The notes: generated by a model not told the origin, from the letters alone. Positions 22,710 through 32,291 are shown, numbered from the stretch's first letter. The stretch: 32,291 nucleotides of DNA from Fonticula alba (GCF_000388065.1 NW_009242975.1:520057-552347), one strand, 5' to 3'. Numbers and translations are program-made.

Positions 22710-23072
22710 TCCCATGTCTCCCATGTGTAGCCGCGTCTAGTGCGTGCCTATGCGTGTGAAGCGCCGCCAATCACCACATCCCCACTGCGCGTCTCTCGTT
22801 GTGTGTGTGTGTGTGTGTGGTGTGCCGCGATGGGGGACGGGGGGCGGGACCGAGCGAGAGAGGGGGCTGGGCGGGGAGCTGTCGGGGGGCGGGCGGGGGG
22901 GCAACCTGTGCAATCCCTGCACTTGTGCCTTCCTCCCCCTCTCCCCCCCCTCCTCGCTGTGCGCGCATTCAGGGCCCCGGTTGCCTTTCTCTTTCTCCTC
23001 CCTGTTGTATTGCGCGCGCGCGCGGGTCCCTCCGAAGAAATGCACATATGTCCTCTCTCTCTCTCTCTCTCC

Positions 23073-23124
<52 letters not shown>

Positions 23125-23291
23125 GTGATGTGCTCTTTGCTTGTCCTTTGTTTGTCTATTTTTTCTTCCGGCGGCTCCTAGATTGAGGGGAGCGGGGCGC
23201 GAGGAAAGACGCCTTGACTAAGGTCCTTCCTGGAGAGCGGGCGAGCGCTGCCGGCCCCGCCACCTCGGCCCGGCGCGGCAGAGCGCCCCTT
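22632..23291. other. Convergent intergenic region with CT/GT repeats
   Basis: This 660-base stretch between the GDH stop and the stop of the minus-strand Lgl-like gene should hold both 3' untranslated regions. It contains CT tracts (about 22682-22702 and 23052-23113), a GT tract (about 22800-22818) and CG alternations. I see no canonical AATAAA for either gene. Confidence 0.7.
23052..23113. repeat. (CT)n microsatellite
   Basis: About 60 bases of CT repeat with two short interruptions, ending in a CG-alternating tract. Confidence 0.9.
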
Positions 23292-23493
23292 TCATGACAG
23301 GGAGTGGCGACTGCCCTCGGAGCGGCCGCCCTCCGACTGGGCGTCACTCGTGTGCTTCTTTCCACTCCCCGGCGACCGGAGGCCAATCTTCCGACGCCAG
23401 CCGCCCTTGCCGCCGGCCGACCCCGCCGCCGTGCCAGGCTCGGCCCCGGCGGCGCCACCATTCGCCCCTGCCTGCCCGGGCGCCCGGCCATCG

Positions 23494-23526
<33 letters not shown>

Positions 23527-24777
23527 CTGTCGAAGTAGTCCGACAGCCGGCCCTGGGAGGAGGATCGCGACATGGCCCCCGATCGGCTGGTTCCCTGGCT
23601 GATGGTGTCGCCGACGGCGGTGCCGGCCCCGCGCAAGCCGTCGGCCACGGCTTCGGCCGAGGTGGCCGCCATGCGGGCCATGCCGCGGAAGCGCGCCGTC
23701 ACCCCGGCCACCAGGCGCCGGTCGGCGGCCCACTGCCCGGCCGAGGTTGCCACCCCGGGACGCACTTCGAAAGATTGCCCGGCCATGCGTGGCGTGACGA
23801 GGGACTTCCGGCTGAGGGCCGGCGGGATGGCCGCCGCCTGGCCGCCGGGCTCAAAGCAAAACCCGCTCCCCGGGGCCAGGTCGACCGCCGGGTCGCCGGA
23901 TCCGCCGAACAGCGACAGGCGAATGAGCTCCCCGCCCGGGGCGGTCAAGATCAGCAGGTCATCATCTCCGATGGGCGGCGTGCAGATGCGCGCCTCGCTG
24001 GGCACATTTCGCGGTGCACATCGGGGCAGGGCATGTGCCGGCCAATGGCCGCGTGTGTCAGTTGCCGAAGGCCGCCCGGTCGTCACTTGCATCCTCCCCC
24101 TTCCCTCCCCTCTGCCCCTTTCCCGTGAATATGGGCCCATAGCCATCGATCCGGGCTGGCCTGCCGGCTCATTGGCCACGGTGTGATGCAGCAGCCAGCA
24201 CGCACAGTACCGAGAAGGGCAGCAGTTGGTGGCAGGCAATCTTGAAGGTGGGCAGACTGTAGACAACAAGGGCGCCATGCGGGGCCGTGGTGAGGGCCTG
24301 CATGCGGGGCCCGGCCGGCGTCGGGGCCGACCGGGAGTGGTTCCCCTGTGCTCGGGCAATCGCTGCCAGCTGGCCCTGCGCGGCATCATGGTCCACCAGG
24401 CACTGGCATGCCGGGGCTCCGGCCCCGGAGCCGGGGACTTGCTCCTCGCGCAGGCAGGCCGCCAGGGCCACGACAAAGCACTGGCCGCCCAATTGGCGGA
24501 AGGCCGCCGCACAGATGCGCGTATCGGGCGAGTGCTTGTTCAGATAGGCGCACGTGGGCATGGAGTACACGCGCCAGTGCGACGCAGACAGCACCACCAG
24601 CGGGTAGGTGCCTCGTGGATTGGCTCGGGCTGGGTCGGTCGGAGGGTGAGTACTTTTTCTGCATGCATGTGCAGTCGCACGGGGCACGCTGGGCAAGAGG
24701 CAGGGCACTGTCGCACGGTTGGTCAAGTCGAAGGGGAAGGGCGCTGCCGATGATGGGGAACCCACGCCCGGGGTGGT

Positions 24778-24827
<50 letters not shown>

Positions 24828-25947
24828 CCGCATGGCCGCCAGGGGGGCTGGCCGGCGGCGGGGCCGAGTCCGAGCGCCATGTCCAGGCGGCGTCGAACCC
24901 TGCGATGGCCAGTGTCCGGCTGGGCTTCTTGGCCGTACGGGCGATGTGCGGCACAACTTGAGCCGCATCAATGTCCACGGCCACGAGCGTGCCATCCGCC
25001 AAGCCGATGAAGGCGATCTTCCCCGAGGCCGGGCCTGTGGCCGGGCAGATGGTGTGGCCGGGCCGGTCCGGTCAGTGTGCATGGGATGGTGCCATGGCAC
25101 GCGGCCAGTGGGGCGGCAGGTCTCACCATGCCCGGGAGTGGGGCATGCGGCGGGTGATGTCGTACCGGTGGGCTCCTGTCCGAAGGTGAGCGATTCGACT
25201 GTGGTCACCTCGTTGAGGCGGCGCGGGGCGACCGGCCGCGCCGGGGGGGCTGCGTCTGCCGCGCCGGTCGACCCTCCGGCCGGGGCCGGAGCCGGAGCCG
25301 CGAAAAGGTCCACTGTTCGGCTGGTCATGTCGCGCAAGCGAAGGATCGTGCAGTGGCCATCCCGGCCACCGAAGAAGACCCTGAAAGGGGGGGGGGGAAG
25401 GAGGCGCGGGCCGGGCGTGTGTCAGCGCGGCATCCGGCCAGCGCAAGGGGTTTTTGTTTGGTCCGCGCGGCCGCCTGCACGCCAAGTGGGGGCGTGCGCG
25501 TCTCGGCACGCAGGATGGACCAGGGGGCGGGCGGGGGAGGGGAGGGGGGACGGATCGACGCACGTTTCATTGTCCAACTGGCGGGCGAACGAGTAGCCCC
25601 GGCCGCCGGGCGCCGGGCAGGCGACAAACGCTAGGCGGAAGGCGCACTGATGCCCAAGGGTCAGGCCCAGCCCCGGGCCCGGATCGGGGGATCCCACCTC
25701 GAACAGGAAGATCTGCCCTGCCCGCGTGGCGGCTGCCACATACTGGTGCGAGGCGCCGGCCGTGGGGAAGGCCGGATCCTCGGACCAGGTGCACATGGCC
25801 ACGGCACTGACCGCCGCGCTGGACGCGCCCCAGGAGGCCACCCCGGCCGGTAGGAGGTGCATGACCAGCCGCAGGGGGATGGTGGCCACATGGCGCAGGA
25901 AGCTGGGGGCCTCCTCCCACACGCGGACGATTCCCTCCTCGTGCCTA

Positions 25948-25979
<32 letters not shown>

Positions 25980-28900
25980 AGGGTGCGCGCGCGGGCAGCC
26001 CGATTAGTTCCACATATTGGCGGCATGACCTGTGCCATGCGGCAGCTGACATTGCCTGGCCCAGGGGCAGGGGCGGGGCGAGCGGCTGGCAGCATGCCCA
26101 TGTTCGTACCCGGTGCACAGGAAGGTGGCCTTGGAGAATTCGCCCGGAGTGAAGGTGCGCGTCCCGCCAAAGAGCGGCGTGTCGGGGCCGGAAAAGTGCG
26201 CCAGCGCCCCGCGCAGGGATTGCAAGGCCGCCGACCCGACGGATGTCGTGCCGGCGGCGGGCGTCGGGGCGGTGTCGGGCGCCGTGCGCTCGGTCTTCGA
26301 CGTCTTGACCCGGAGGCCGGCGAAGCCGGGGCGCTTTTTCTTCTCGGATGGCGGCTCCGATGCTGGCGGCTGCGGCGGGCCGGACGCCTCGCCGCCGGGG
26401 TGGACATGTGCCTGGGGGGAGGTGGCACTGCCGCCGGGGACCCGCCACCGGCGCACCGCCTCGGCCGTGGTGGCGGCCGAGGTGGACCCCGGGTCGGCCA
26501 GGCCCAGGGCCGCGGCCCAAGTCTCCAACTCTCGAGCCACCGGCCGGCTCCAGGTGCACATGGCCGGGGCCAGGGCCGTGCAGGGGGGCTGCGTGAAGCC
26601 CGGCGCGCCGATCGGCTGTGGCAGCAGGGCCCGCACATGTCCGGTTGTCAAATGGGCCGGCGGGGCCGGCGGCTGTGACTGGCAGGGGCTGGGCGCGGTG
26701 GCGACCGGGGCCCCGGCTTCGGGGGCCGGGGCATCGGCCGGCCGTGCGGCGCGCCCCGGGCTGAAAAGCCGATCCAGCCCGAGCTTCTGGCCGGGGGTCT
26801 TTTTGCCCGGGGTGGCGGGGGCATCGGCGGCCCGCGGGCCCGGGGCCGAGCTCGTGCCCAGGCCCGGGGGCAGCGCGACCGGGTCATCCGGCGAAGGCTT
26901 CTGCCCCGGCTCCGGGATGGCCGCCAGCAGGAGGCCCCCATGGCCGGGGGCCAAAACCACCAAGGAGGTGGGCTGCTCGGCCACATCCCGATGCGGCGTG
27001 CCATACATCACCATCATGGTCCGGGCGTTGGAAAAGGGCGTGGTCGGGCCGGGGGCCGTCGGAGAAACCGGGCTCCCGACCGGCGCGGCACTGGCGCCTC
27101 CATCGCCCGGCAGGCGCGGGGACCCGGTCGGATGCAGGGACAGCTGGTCCGGCAGGGGCAGCAGCAGGGTCCGCCGCCGGGGGATGGAGATCGCCACGCT
27201 CGCGGGCGTGTCCTGCTGCTTGCCGGCCGAGGGGGACAGGGGCAGGGCCTCGGCCAGCTGGACCATGACCACGCCGTACGGCTCAAAGAGGGCCATTCCG
27301 CCGAGCACATACACCGGCGAGGGGTTCTTGGAGCTGGCTCGGGCCGTCAGCGGGGCCGCGAGGCGAGGGGGGCTCCCCATGCGAAGGGGCATCTGCGTGT
27401 TTGATTCTTCTTTTTTTCCTCCCTCCACCCACCCCGCTAATGGCCAACGCACCCGAGAGGCCCGCCAGACCGGCACCAGTTGAGAGCGCGCACGGGGTGC
27501 GCGTCGCCCGCAGCCGCGGCCACTGCTCGGGCAGCGCCATCGGCGGCAGGGGCGAGGCCGGGGGGGGGGGGGGGGGCAGCGGAGTCAGCGTGGGCACTGG
27601 TCCCGAATCCGGGAGATGTCCAGGGGAGGGATGGCCCGAGGGGCATGGGCAGGGGTGCATCAAGCGTGAGGTACACTTTCGATGAGCTCCGCGTTGAAGG
27701 AGTGTTCCAGCGCCGCGCGGCCCAGGACATAGGTGTAGATGCGACCGCCGGCGAAGGACACCAGGACCTGCTTCTTGTCGCGCGGGTCGGCGGCCATCAC
27801 CCCGACGGGAAAGAACCTGGCCCGCCACGCGACACATGGGTCAGTCTGTGTGCGGGGGCGGGGGCGGGGGATGGGGCGGGAGGAGAGGGCGCACTTGACT
27901 TGGGGCGGGTCGGCCACCACCGGGAGGAGTGTGGGCATGCCGGACTTGAAGTCGTAGCACACAACCTGGCCCCGGGTCAGGGCAACAAACAGGCGCTTGG
28001 AGCAGGCGGACACCGTGGCGCAAGTCCAGCTGGCGGGCGGAACAGGCAAGGCAGAGGGCAAATGCGCAGGCGCCCGGTGAGCTTTCGAAAGGAGGGAAGG
28101 AGGAAGGGCGACGGCGCAGCATGCGGCCCAGTGGGGGGCACGTACGACTCGTCCCACACGGACTGGTGAATCAGGGCATTTTCCTCCAGCGACCAGAGGC
28201 ACAGGACGTTGGTCCGGTCGATGGACAGCAGCGTGTGTCCCTTCGGGCACGGCCGCGATGTCGAGTACCGAAAGGTGCGTGTCAGATCCCCCCCGGTGCG
28301 GGTGGCAGGGATGGGGGGCAGCGCGCGAAGGCCCGGGCCGCCGGGCGCCATTCAATCATACCTGGTTGGTGCGCAGGAATGCCATGAAGCGCACAGGCGT
28401 CTGGTGGAGGTGGGCGGCCGTGATTTGTAGGCCCTCCGCCCCGTAGCTGTGCCCGGTGTGGATGGGTCAGTGGCCGAGGCGCGCGGGCAGGCATTCCGGG
28501 TGATCGGCCGACAGCGCACAAGTTAACAACACCACTGCGGGCCCCGACGGCGACAATGCCCAGGGCAGGGCAATGGGCCAGGTGCGTCGCATCGGAGGAG
28601 ATGCCGTGGCGATTGACCTGGCGGGGCGGGCGGGCAGTCGCGACAGGGGAAAAAAAAAGCAGCCCGAGAGAGTCCGCGTGTGCGTGTGTGTCAGCGACTA
28701 TGTAAGTTGGGGGGGGGGAGGGACCGGGCTGGAGGGGGTGCGTGACACGAGCACCATCAGGCCCGGGGCCTCGTGGAAGAGGCTGGAGCGGAATCGAAGG
28801 GACTGGCGGAGATCTAGGCCGTCGGTGCATCTGTGCCTCCCCTTGCTCCTGTGCCTCCTCCTCGCCCGCCTGGCACCGTTCGCTCGCCGGGGCTTCCCGC

Positions 28901-29035
28901 CCCCCTCCCCCATCCCGGGAAATGGCCCAGGCGCACCAGTTGAGGCTTGAACTGATCGGGGTCGAAGTTGACCTCGAATTCCGGCCCTAGGTAGGTGATC
29001 TTCTTGAGGAAACGCAGCCCGGCAAAAAGGGCCAT
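23292..29035 (-). CDS. Lgl/Sro7/tomosyn-family double beta-propeller protein
   Basis: Twelve phase-compatible exons (descending, minus strand): 29035-28937, 28617-28520, 28446-28362, 28240-28146, 28029-27895, 27816-27677, 27522-27453, 27333-26110, 25944-25564, 25380-25166, 25034-24206, 23997-23292. They total 4077 bases, 1358 residues, against roughly 1030-1150 in the family. These proteins bind SNAREs and regulate exocytosis or polarity. The N-terminal propeller shows LGIVAVGARSGVVNFYG, LLSIDRTNVLCLWSLEE and KKQVLVSFAGGRIYTYVLG. Exon 8 ends and exon 9 starts with LCTGHEEGIVRVWEE, the family's TGHEDGTVRFWD-like blade. Later blades include AFIGLADGTLVAVDID and LVVLSASHWRVYSMP. Long Pro/Ala/Gly linkers (exon 8) and an A13-T4 tract (exon 11) explain the extra length. 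The C-terminus has Ser-rich sequence and a D12 run, and I see no tomosyn-type R-SNARE motif. Exons 6 and 7 are the least certain junction, and the exon 8 acceptor could also be elsewhere. A first ATG at 29035 starts the protein. Confidence 0.85.
23490..23525 (-). repeat. GAT/GAC repeat encoding D12
   Basis: Twelve Asp codons, mostly alternating GAC and GAT (a hexanucleotide repeat), encode an acidic run in the last exon of the Lgl-like gene, shortly after a Ser-rich segment. Confidence 0.95.
24784..24822 (-). repeat. (GCC)13 coding repeat (poly-Ala)
   Basis: Thirteen GCC codons on the minus strand encode A13, followed by four ACC Thr codons, in exon 11 of the Lgl-like gene. It sits in a linker between propeller blades. 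Confidence 0.9.
25949..25978. repeat. (TG)15 intronic microsatellite
   Basis: A CA repeat in the sense of the Lgl-like gene. It occupies the 3' end of intron 8, immediately before the TTAG acceptor at 25948-25945, where a polypyrimidine tract is normally found. Confidence 0.9.
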
Positions 29036-30388
29036 AGTGAACGGCGAAGTGGGCCCTCACGCGCGTGCGATCTGACAATGATACCAAAGGCGACAAGGGC
29101 GCTGACGGCCGACGCTATGGGCGCGTGGCGGAAGGTGGACTCCGCGCCCGTGCAGGGGGGAGGGGGGGGGGAGAGAGACCAAAGCCCGGGGAGGCAAGTG
29201 AGGGGCAAACGAGAGGCAAGGCAAAAAGCGCCGGGGCTCGAGCGAGAGAGGGAGGGAGGGAGGGGGGGGGATAGGTGGGGGCGCTAGTTAGCACACTTTC
29301 GACCGTGAGGGACCCCGACGGAGCCCCGGCCGAAAAGAGGGCCCCAGGCGCCGGGCACGATCTCGGTGTGGAGGGGCGGCCTGCGCGGCACGGAGCCGCC
29401 CTGCGGTCCTTTGCCGGGGGCCTATCTGTGGGCATACAGGGGGGGGGGGACCGATCGCGGCGACGGCCTCGGGGGACCGCCCGGCCCGGCGGCCTCGATC
29501 GGCCCCGCCCCCGGGCGACGGACGCGGCGGGCGGGACACACGGACGGGGCGCCCAGTTCCGGCCTCCGGCTACCGGCAAGCCCGGCTGCCCGAGATAGAG
29601 ACTAACTGTGGTGGGAGAGCGCGCATTCCTCCGGCTGGCCCCCCCCGGTGCCCGGGGCCGCTGGCCACCGGCGCGCAGTGGGGCGCGCGCGCGCCTCGGC
29701 CCGAGAGGAGCGCGTGCTTGCGGGAACGGCATCACAGAACGAGCTGGGCGAGCTGGTGCCGTTCTTGTGATTCAGCATACGGAGTGCTTGATCGTGGGAA
29801 CGAGAACTGTCATTGTGAGAATGTCGTTCCTTGATGAAGCCCCAGTGTCGACGCCTCTCCATTGTTCTCGCTCCTCCTCGCGTCTGTTCTCCGCTGGCCT
29901 GCCGGCCAGCCGGCCGCAGTGGGAGGCAGAGAAGGACAGGGGTGGTGAAGATCGGGTCGCCCCGAGGGGGGGGGGGACAAATAAAAATGCAGAAAAAGAT
30001 CCAAAGACGCGCGACTCCGGTCGGCCCGCACCCACACCCAAGCGTACGGGCAGGAGCGGGGCGGGGAGAGGGGGGGGGGGTGCCACCGCGAGGGGATCTA
30101 GCGTCCCCGGGCCCTAGACCCCTCGAGACGGCAGGGGGGGGGGGGCGGGGGGGGGCCTGTGTCGGGTTCCCCGTCCCCCGCTCGTCCCTGGTCGGTTGTT
30201 GGGCCGCTGTCGGGGGGTGGGCGATCAGCCGGGGCTGGTGCCACGAGGGAAGTGGCACCGGGGATGTTGGCGCGCATTGCCCCCCCGAGCGCGTGTGCCT
30301 GTGGGTGTGCGTGTGTGCGTGGCCTGGCCCGCGGTGCGGTGTTCCGACGGCCGGCGGCCGGGCGGTCGGCCGGCAGGGGGACGTGCCG
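29036..30388. other. Divergent intergenic region between the Lgl-like and NDK genes
   Basis: Contains the 5' flanks of both genes. Most of it is G-rich, with many runs of 8-11 G. An AT-richer island at about 29745-29880 carries a 7-bp inverted repeat (GGAACGA at 29797-29803, TCGTTCC at 29824-29830) and several extra GAA/TTC triplets. AATAAA occurs at about 29983 without an upstream gene. No coding frame is convincing. Confidence 0.6.
29797..29830. promoter_or_regulatory. Inverted repeat with GAA/TTC triplets
   Basis: GGAACGA and TCGTTCC are perfect reverse complements separated by 20 bases, inside an AT-richer island. The clustered GAA/TTC triplets recall a heat-shock element, but the spacing is not the canonical GAAnnTTC. 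It could also be a hairpin of an unannotated transcript. Confidence 0.3.
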
Positions 30389-30394
30389 TATAAG
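30389..30394 (+). promoter_or_regulatory. TATA box of the NDK gene
   Basis: TATAAG lies 107 bases before the NDK ATG and is the only TATA-like sequence near it. An unusually AT-rich leader (about 30435-30495) follows. The spacing matches that of the TATA-like element of the GDH gene. Confidence 0.5.
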
Positions 30395-30495
30395 TGGGGG
30401 CCGCCCGGCTCGTGGCCTCCAAGCCGGTCTTCCTACCACTTTTTAATTCTCGTTAATTTTTGGTAAAAACAACACTCTTCCCCCCAAACATCACC

Positions 30496-31319
30496 ATGGA
30501 GCGTACTTACATTATGGTCAAGGTACGCGCATGCGCCCTCCCGGCTGGTCACCCCCTCTCTCTCGCCCCCTTCCTCCTTATGGCTGTCCTCTTCTTCAGC
30601 TTCATGCACTGGTCCTGACCCCCATGTCCGCCCGCCCTCGCGCACATTTTGTCCCCGCCCCTGACGTGTGTGCCGTGGCCAACAGCCTGATGGCGTCCAG
30701 CGCGGTCTCGTTGGCGAGATTGTCAAGCGCTTCGAGCAGAAGGGCTTCAAGCTTGCCGCTCTCCGCCTCATGACCCCCACTGAGGAGCACCTGAAGCAGC
30801 ACTACAAGGACCTCGCTGTACGTGTCCCTCGCGGCGCGCCTTGCCTGGCCGCGCTCGTTGCCTGGCCATTGCACCCTGTCCCCGCCGCCTCGTCGGGGCT
30901 CGCCACTCACCGGCCGGTTTCTCACCTTCGCTTGTTCTCCCTCGCCTGCTCCCCCCCTCCCCCCCCCCCCCGGCTTCCCTGCCGCCCCTGCCGCCCTTGC
31001 CGCCCTCCGGTGGAACCCGCAGGAGAAGCCCTTCTTCCCCGGCCTCATCAAGTACATGACCTCCGGCCCCGTCGTCGGTATGGTCTGGGTCGGCAAGGGT
31101 GCTGTCACCACCGGCCGCAAGATGCTCGGCGCCACCAACCCCGCCGACTCTGCCCCCGGCACCATCCGTGGCGACTTCTGCATTGAGGTCGGCATGAACA
31201 TCTGCCACGGCTCCGACACCGTCGAGAACGCCGAGGCCGAGATTGCCCTCTGGTTCCCCGAGGGTGTTGCCACCTACGAGAAGTCCGAGGATGCCTGGCT
31301 GTACGAGAAGCGCAACTAA
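30496..31319 (+). CDS. Nucleoside diphosphate kinase
   Basis: Three exons, 30496-30522, 30686-30817 and 31023-31319 (TAA), give a 151-residue protein, the normal length of a single-domain cytosolic NDK. It moves the gamma-phosphate between nucleoside triphosphates and diphosphates through a phosphohistidine. The start reads [17 protein letters not shown], with the phosphate-binding lysine K9. Y49, F57, R85, T91 and R102 match the nucleotide-binding positions of human NDK by my numbering, and NICHGSD carries the catalytic H115. Two positions differ from the usual GRNIIHGSD: Met111 replaces the Arg before Asn112, and Cys114 replaces the second Ile. Both introns are phase 0, with donors GTACGC and GTACGT. 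Intron 1 has CTGAC 21 bases before its acceptor. Codons are as strongly biased as in the GDH gene, which suggests high expression. There is no targeting sequence. Confidence 0.97.
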
Positions 31320-32058
31320 GCGTCTCGTCCCCCCTGTGGATACACCCTGTTCCTCCTTCTCCCGTGTGTGCTCTGCATGCCCACCTGCATCGCCCACATC
31401 ATGGGTCACTGCCACAAGTGCGCGCGCCCCCTTCTCTGTGCCCCGCTCCTCCTGCCGCGCCGCGGTCCGCGCGCGTGGCTGGCTGGCCGCGCGGGGGCTG
31501 ACACATCGGGGAGTGGCTCGCGCTTGTGCGCATGTCCTCTCGCGGGTCGATCCACCTATCTCTCTTTCTCCCTCTCTCTCTCTCTCTCTTGCCTCTGTGC
31601 ATCTCGGTGCCGCGCGCCCTCCCTCCCGGGGAGGGGCCTTCGCGTGTTCCCTCGAGCGAGCGAGAGAGACGGGGGCCGACAGAGAGGGGCACTCAAAATA
31701 CACCCGGTCCCAAAAGCATTCCCTCCCCAGCCTTGTTTCCTTTCTCTCCCCCCCCCCTCCCCCCCCCGCGCGCGCCCTATCCTACGTCGCGCACTTTACG
31801 CCGCCCGTCTCCTTGCCTCTGCGCACGAAAGAGACCGAGGAGCGAGCGAACGAGCGAACGGCAGTCGGGCAACATGTGAGGGATGTGTCGGCCTCTTTGG
31901 ATGGGCGGGCGCTCTGCGCGCCATGCCTTTTTTTTTTTTGGTGGGGTCCTTTTCTTCTGTGCCTACTCCTCCTCCGGGGTGTGTACCACCACGCACGGCC
32001 GCGGCGGCGGTTACCAACTTTGCGCGCGGCGACAGAAGCCCGGACCATGCCGATCGAG
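31320..32058. other. 3' flank of NDK up to the tRNA gene
   Basis: Holds the NDK 3' untranslated region and intergenic DNA. It includes a CT tract (about 31571-31589), C-rich runs near 31750-31768 and T12 at 31928-31939. I see no further gene and no clear AATAAA. Confidence 0.6.
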
Positions 32059-32063
32059 AAAAA
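32059..32063 (-). terminator. Pol III terminator of tRNA-Leu
   Basis: Five T on the minus strand begin 8 bases after the discriminator base of the tRNA, as expected for RNA polymerase III termination. Confidence 0.8.
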
Positions 32064-32070
32064 TAATGTA

Positions 32071-32149
32071 TGATTGGAGTGGGACTCGAACCCACGCGGT
32101 TTCCCACCAGTGCCTTAAACTGGCGCCTTAACCACTCGGCCATCCAACC
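32071..32149 (-). tRNA. tRNA-Leu (anticodon AAG)
   Basis: All arms fold. The 7-bp acceptor pairs GGTTGGA with TCCAATC (one G-T pair). The D arm is GCC/GGC with a GG-containing loop. The anticodon stem CCAGT/ACTGG closes loop TTAAGGC, giving anticodon AAG. An 11-base variable arm marks a class II tRNA. The T arm is GTGGG-TTCGAGT-CCCAC. Discriminator A73 fits leucine rather than serine. The gene is 79 bases without CCA, which is not encoded, and has no intron. With A34 converted to inosine it should read CTT and CTC, and CTC is common in the GDH and NDK genes. Confidence 0.95.
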
Positions 32150-32224
32150 TGACAAGATGAAGGTAGGGCCCTCCATTGGTTATTGTAACCTTCGCCGCCC
32201 AAATCCCAGAATTGGTCACGGGTT

Positions 32225-32234
32225 GTCACGTGAC
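32225..32234. promoter_or_regulatory. GTCACGTGAC E-box palindrome
   Basis: A perfect 10-bp palindrome with a CACGTG core, the site type bound by bHLH-zip factors such as USF, TFE or Cbf1. Inverted CCAAT motifs (ATTGG) lie just before it at about 32175 and 32210. It is about 75 bases upstream of the tRNA and may serve a gene beyond the window. Confidence 0.45.
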
Positions 32235-32291
32235 CACATCTGAGAAGTCGGATCCCCGGCTCTCCTCTCCTCTTGGGGAGAGCCGCGCCTC

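Noticed and set aside
24600-24660. Possible small extra intron in exon 11 of the Lgl-like gene (GTACTCACC donor on the minus strand)
   Set aside because: The frame is open through it and the acceptor would be a weak GAG. I kept the exon continuous, though optional splicing cannot be excluded.

Overview
The window looks like nuclear DNA of a very GC-rich unicellular eukaryote. Genes have spliceosomal introns, there is a eukaryotic tRNA-Leu with a Pol III terminator, one enzyme carries a mitochondrial presequence, and the flanks are saturated with microsatellites and long G/C homopolymers. An animal-type hexameric glutamate dehydrogenase and an Lgl/tomosyn-type protein would suit a GC-rich opisthokont-grade protist (Fonticula-like, for example). 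That placement is inference only. The G15 run at base 1 may be a contig edge.

Layout. Bases 1 to about 11.7 kb hold no gene I can defend: dinucleotide, tetranucleotide and 14-bp tandem repeats, poly-G/C runs, and one weak exon candidate (5873-6071). A six-exon gene on + (11779-17697, true 5' end unresolved) encodes a protein of at least 1516 residues. It is rich in Gln, Pro, Ala, His and Gly and surrounds one ordered, helical core that I do not recognise. Another 3.3 kb without a gene follows. Next come an intronless mitochondrial glutamate dehydrogenase (21114-22631, +) and, convergent to it, a 12-exon Lgl/Sro7/tomosyn-family beta-propeller gene (29035-23292, -). A 1.46-kb divergent intergenic region separates the latter from a three-exon nucleoside diphosphate kinase gene (30496-31319, +). 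A tRNA-Leu(AAG) gene lies on - at 32149-32071, with an E-box palindrome upstream of it.

How the genes relate. There is no operon and no sign of a shared pathway. GDH and NDK are housekeeping enzymes with strongly biased codons (no GGG glycine seen, many CTC leucines, which the neighbouring tRNA-Leu(AAG) should read) and a TATA-like element about 105-115 bases before the ATG. The Lgl-like and polyQ genes use relaxed, GGG-containing codons and have many introns. Reading frames across 18 introns give a consistent splice grammar: donors are mostly GTRCGY and 13 introns contain CTGAC before the acceptor. I see no defence system, transposon or CRISPR. The most novel items are this splice grammar and the unrecognised core of the polyQ protein.
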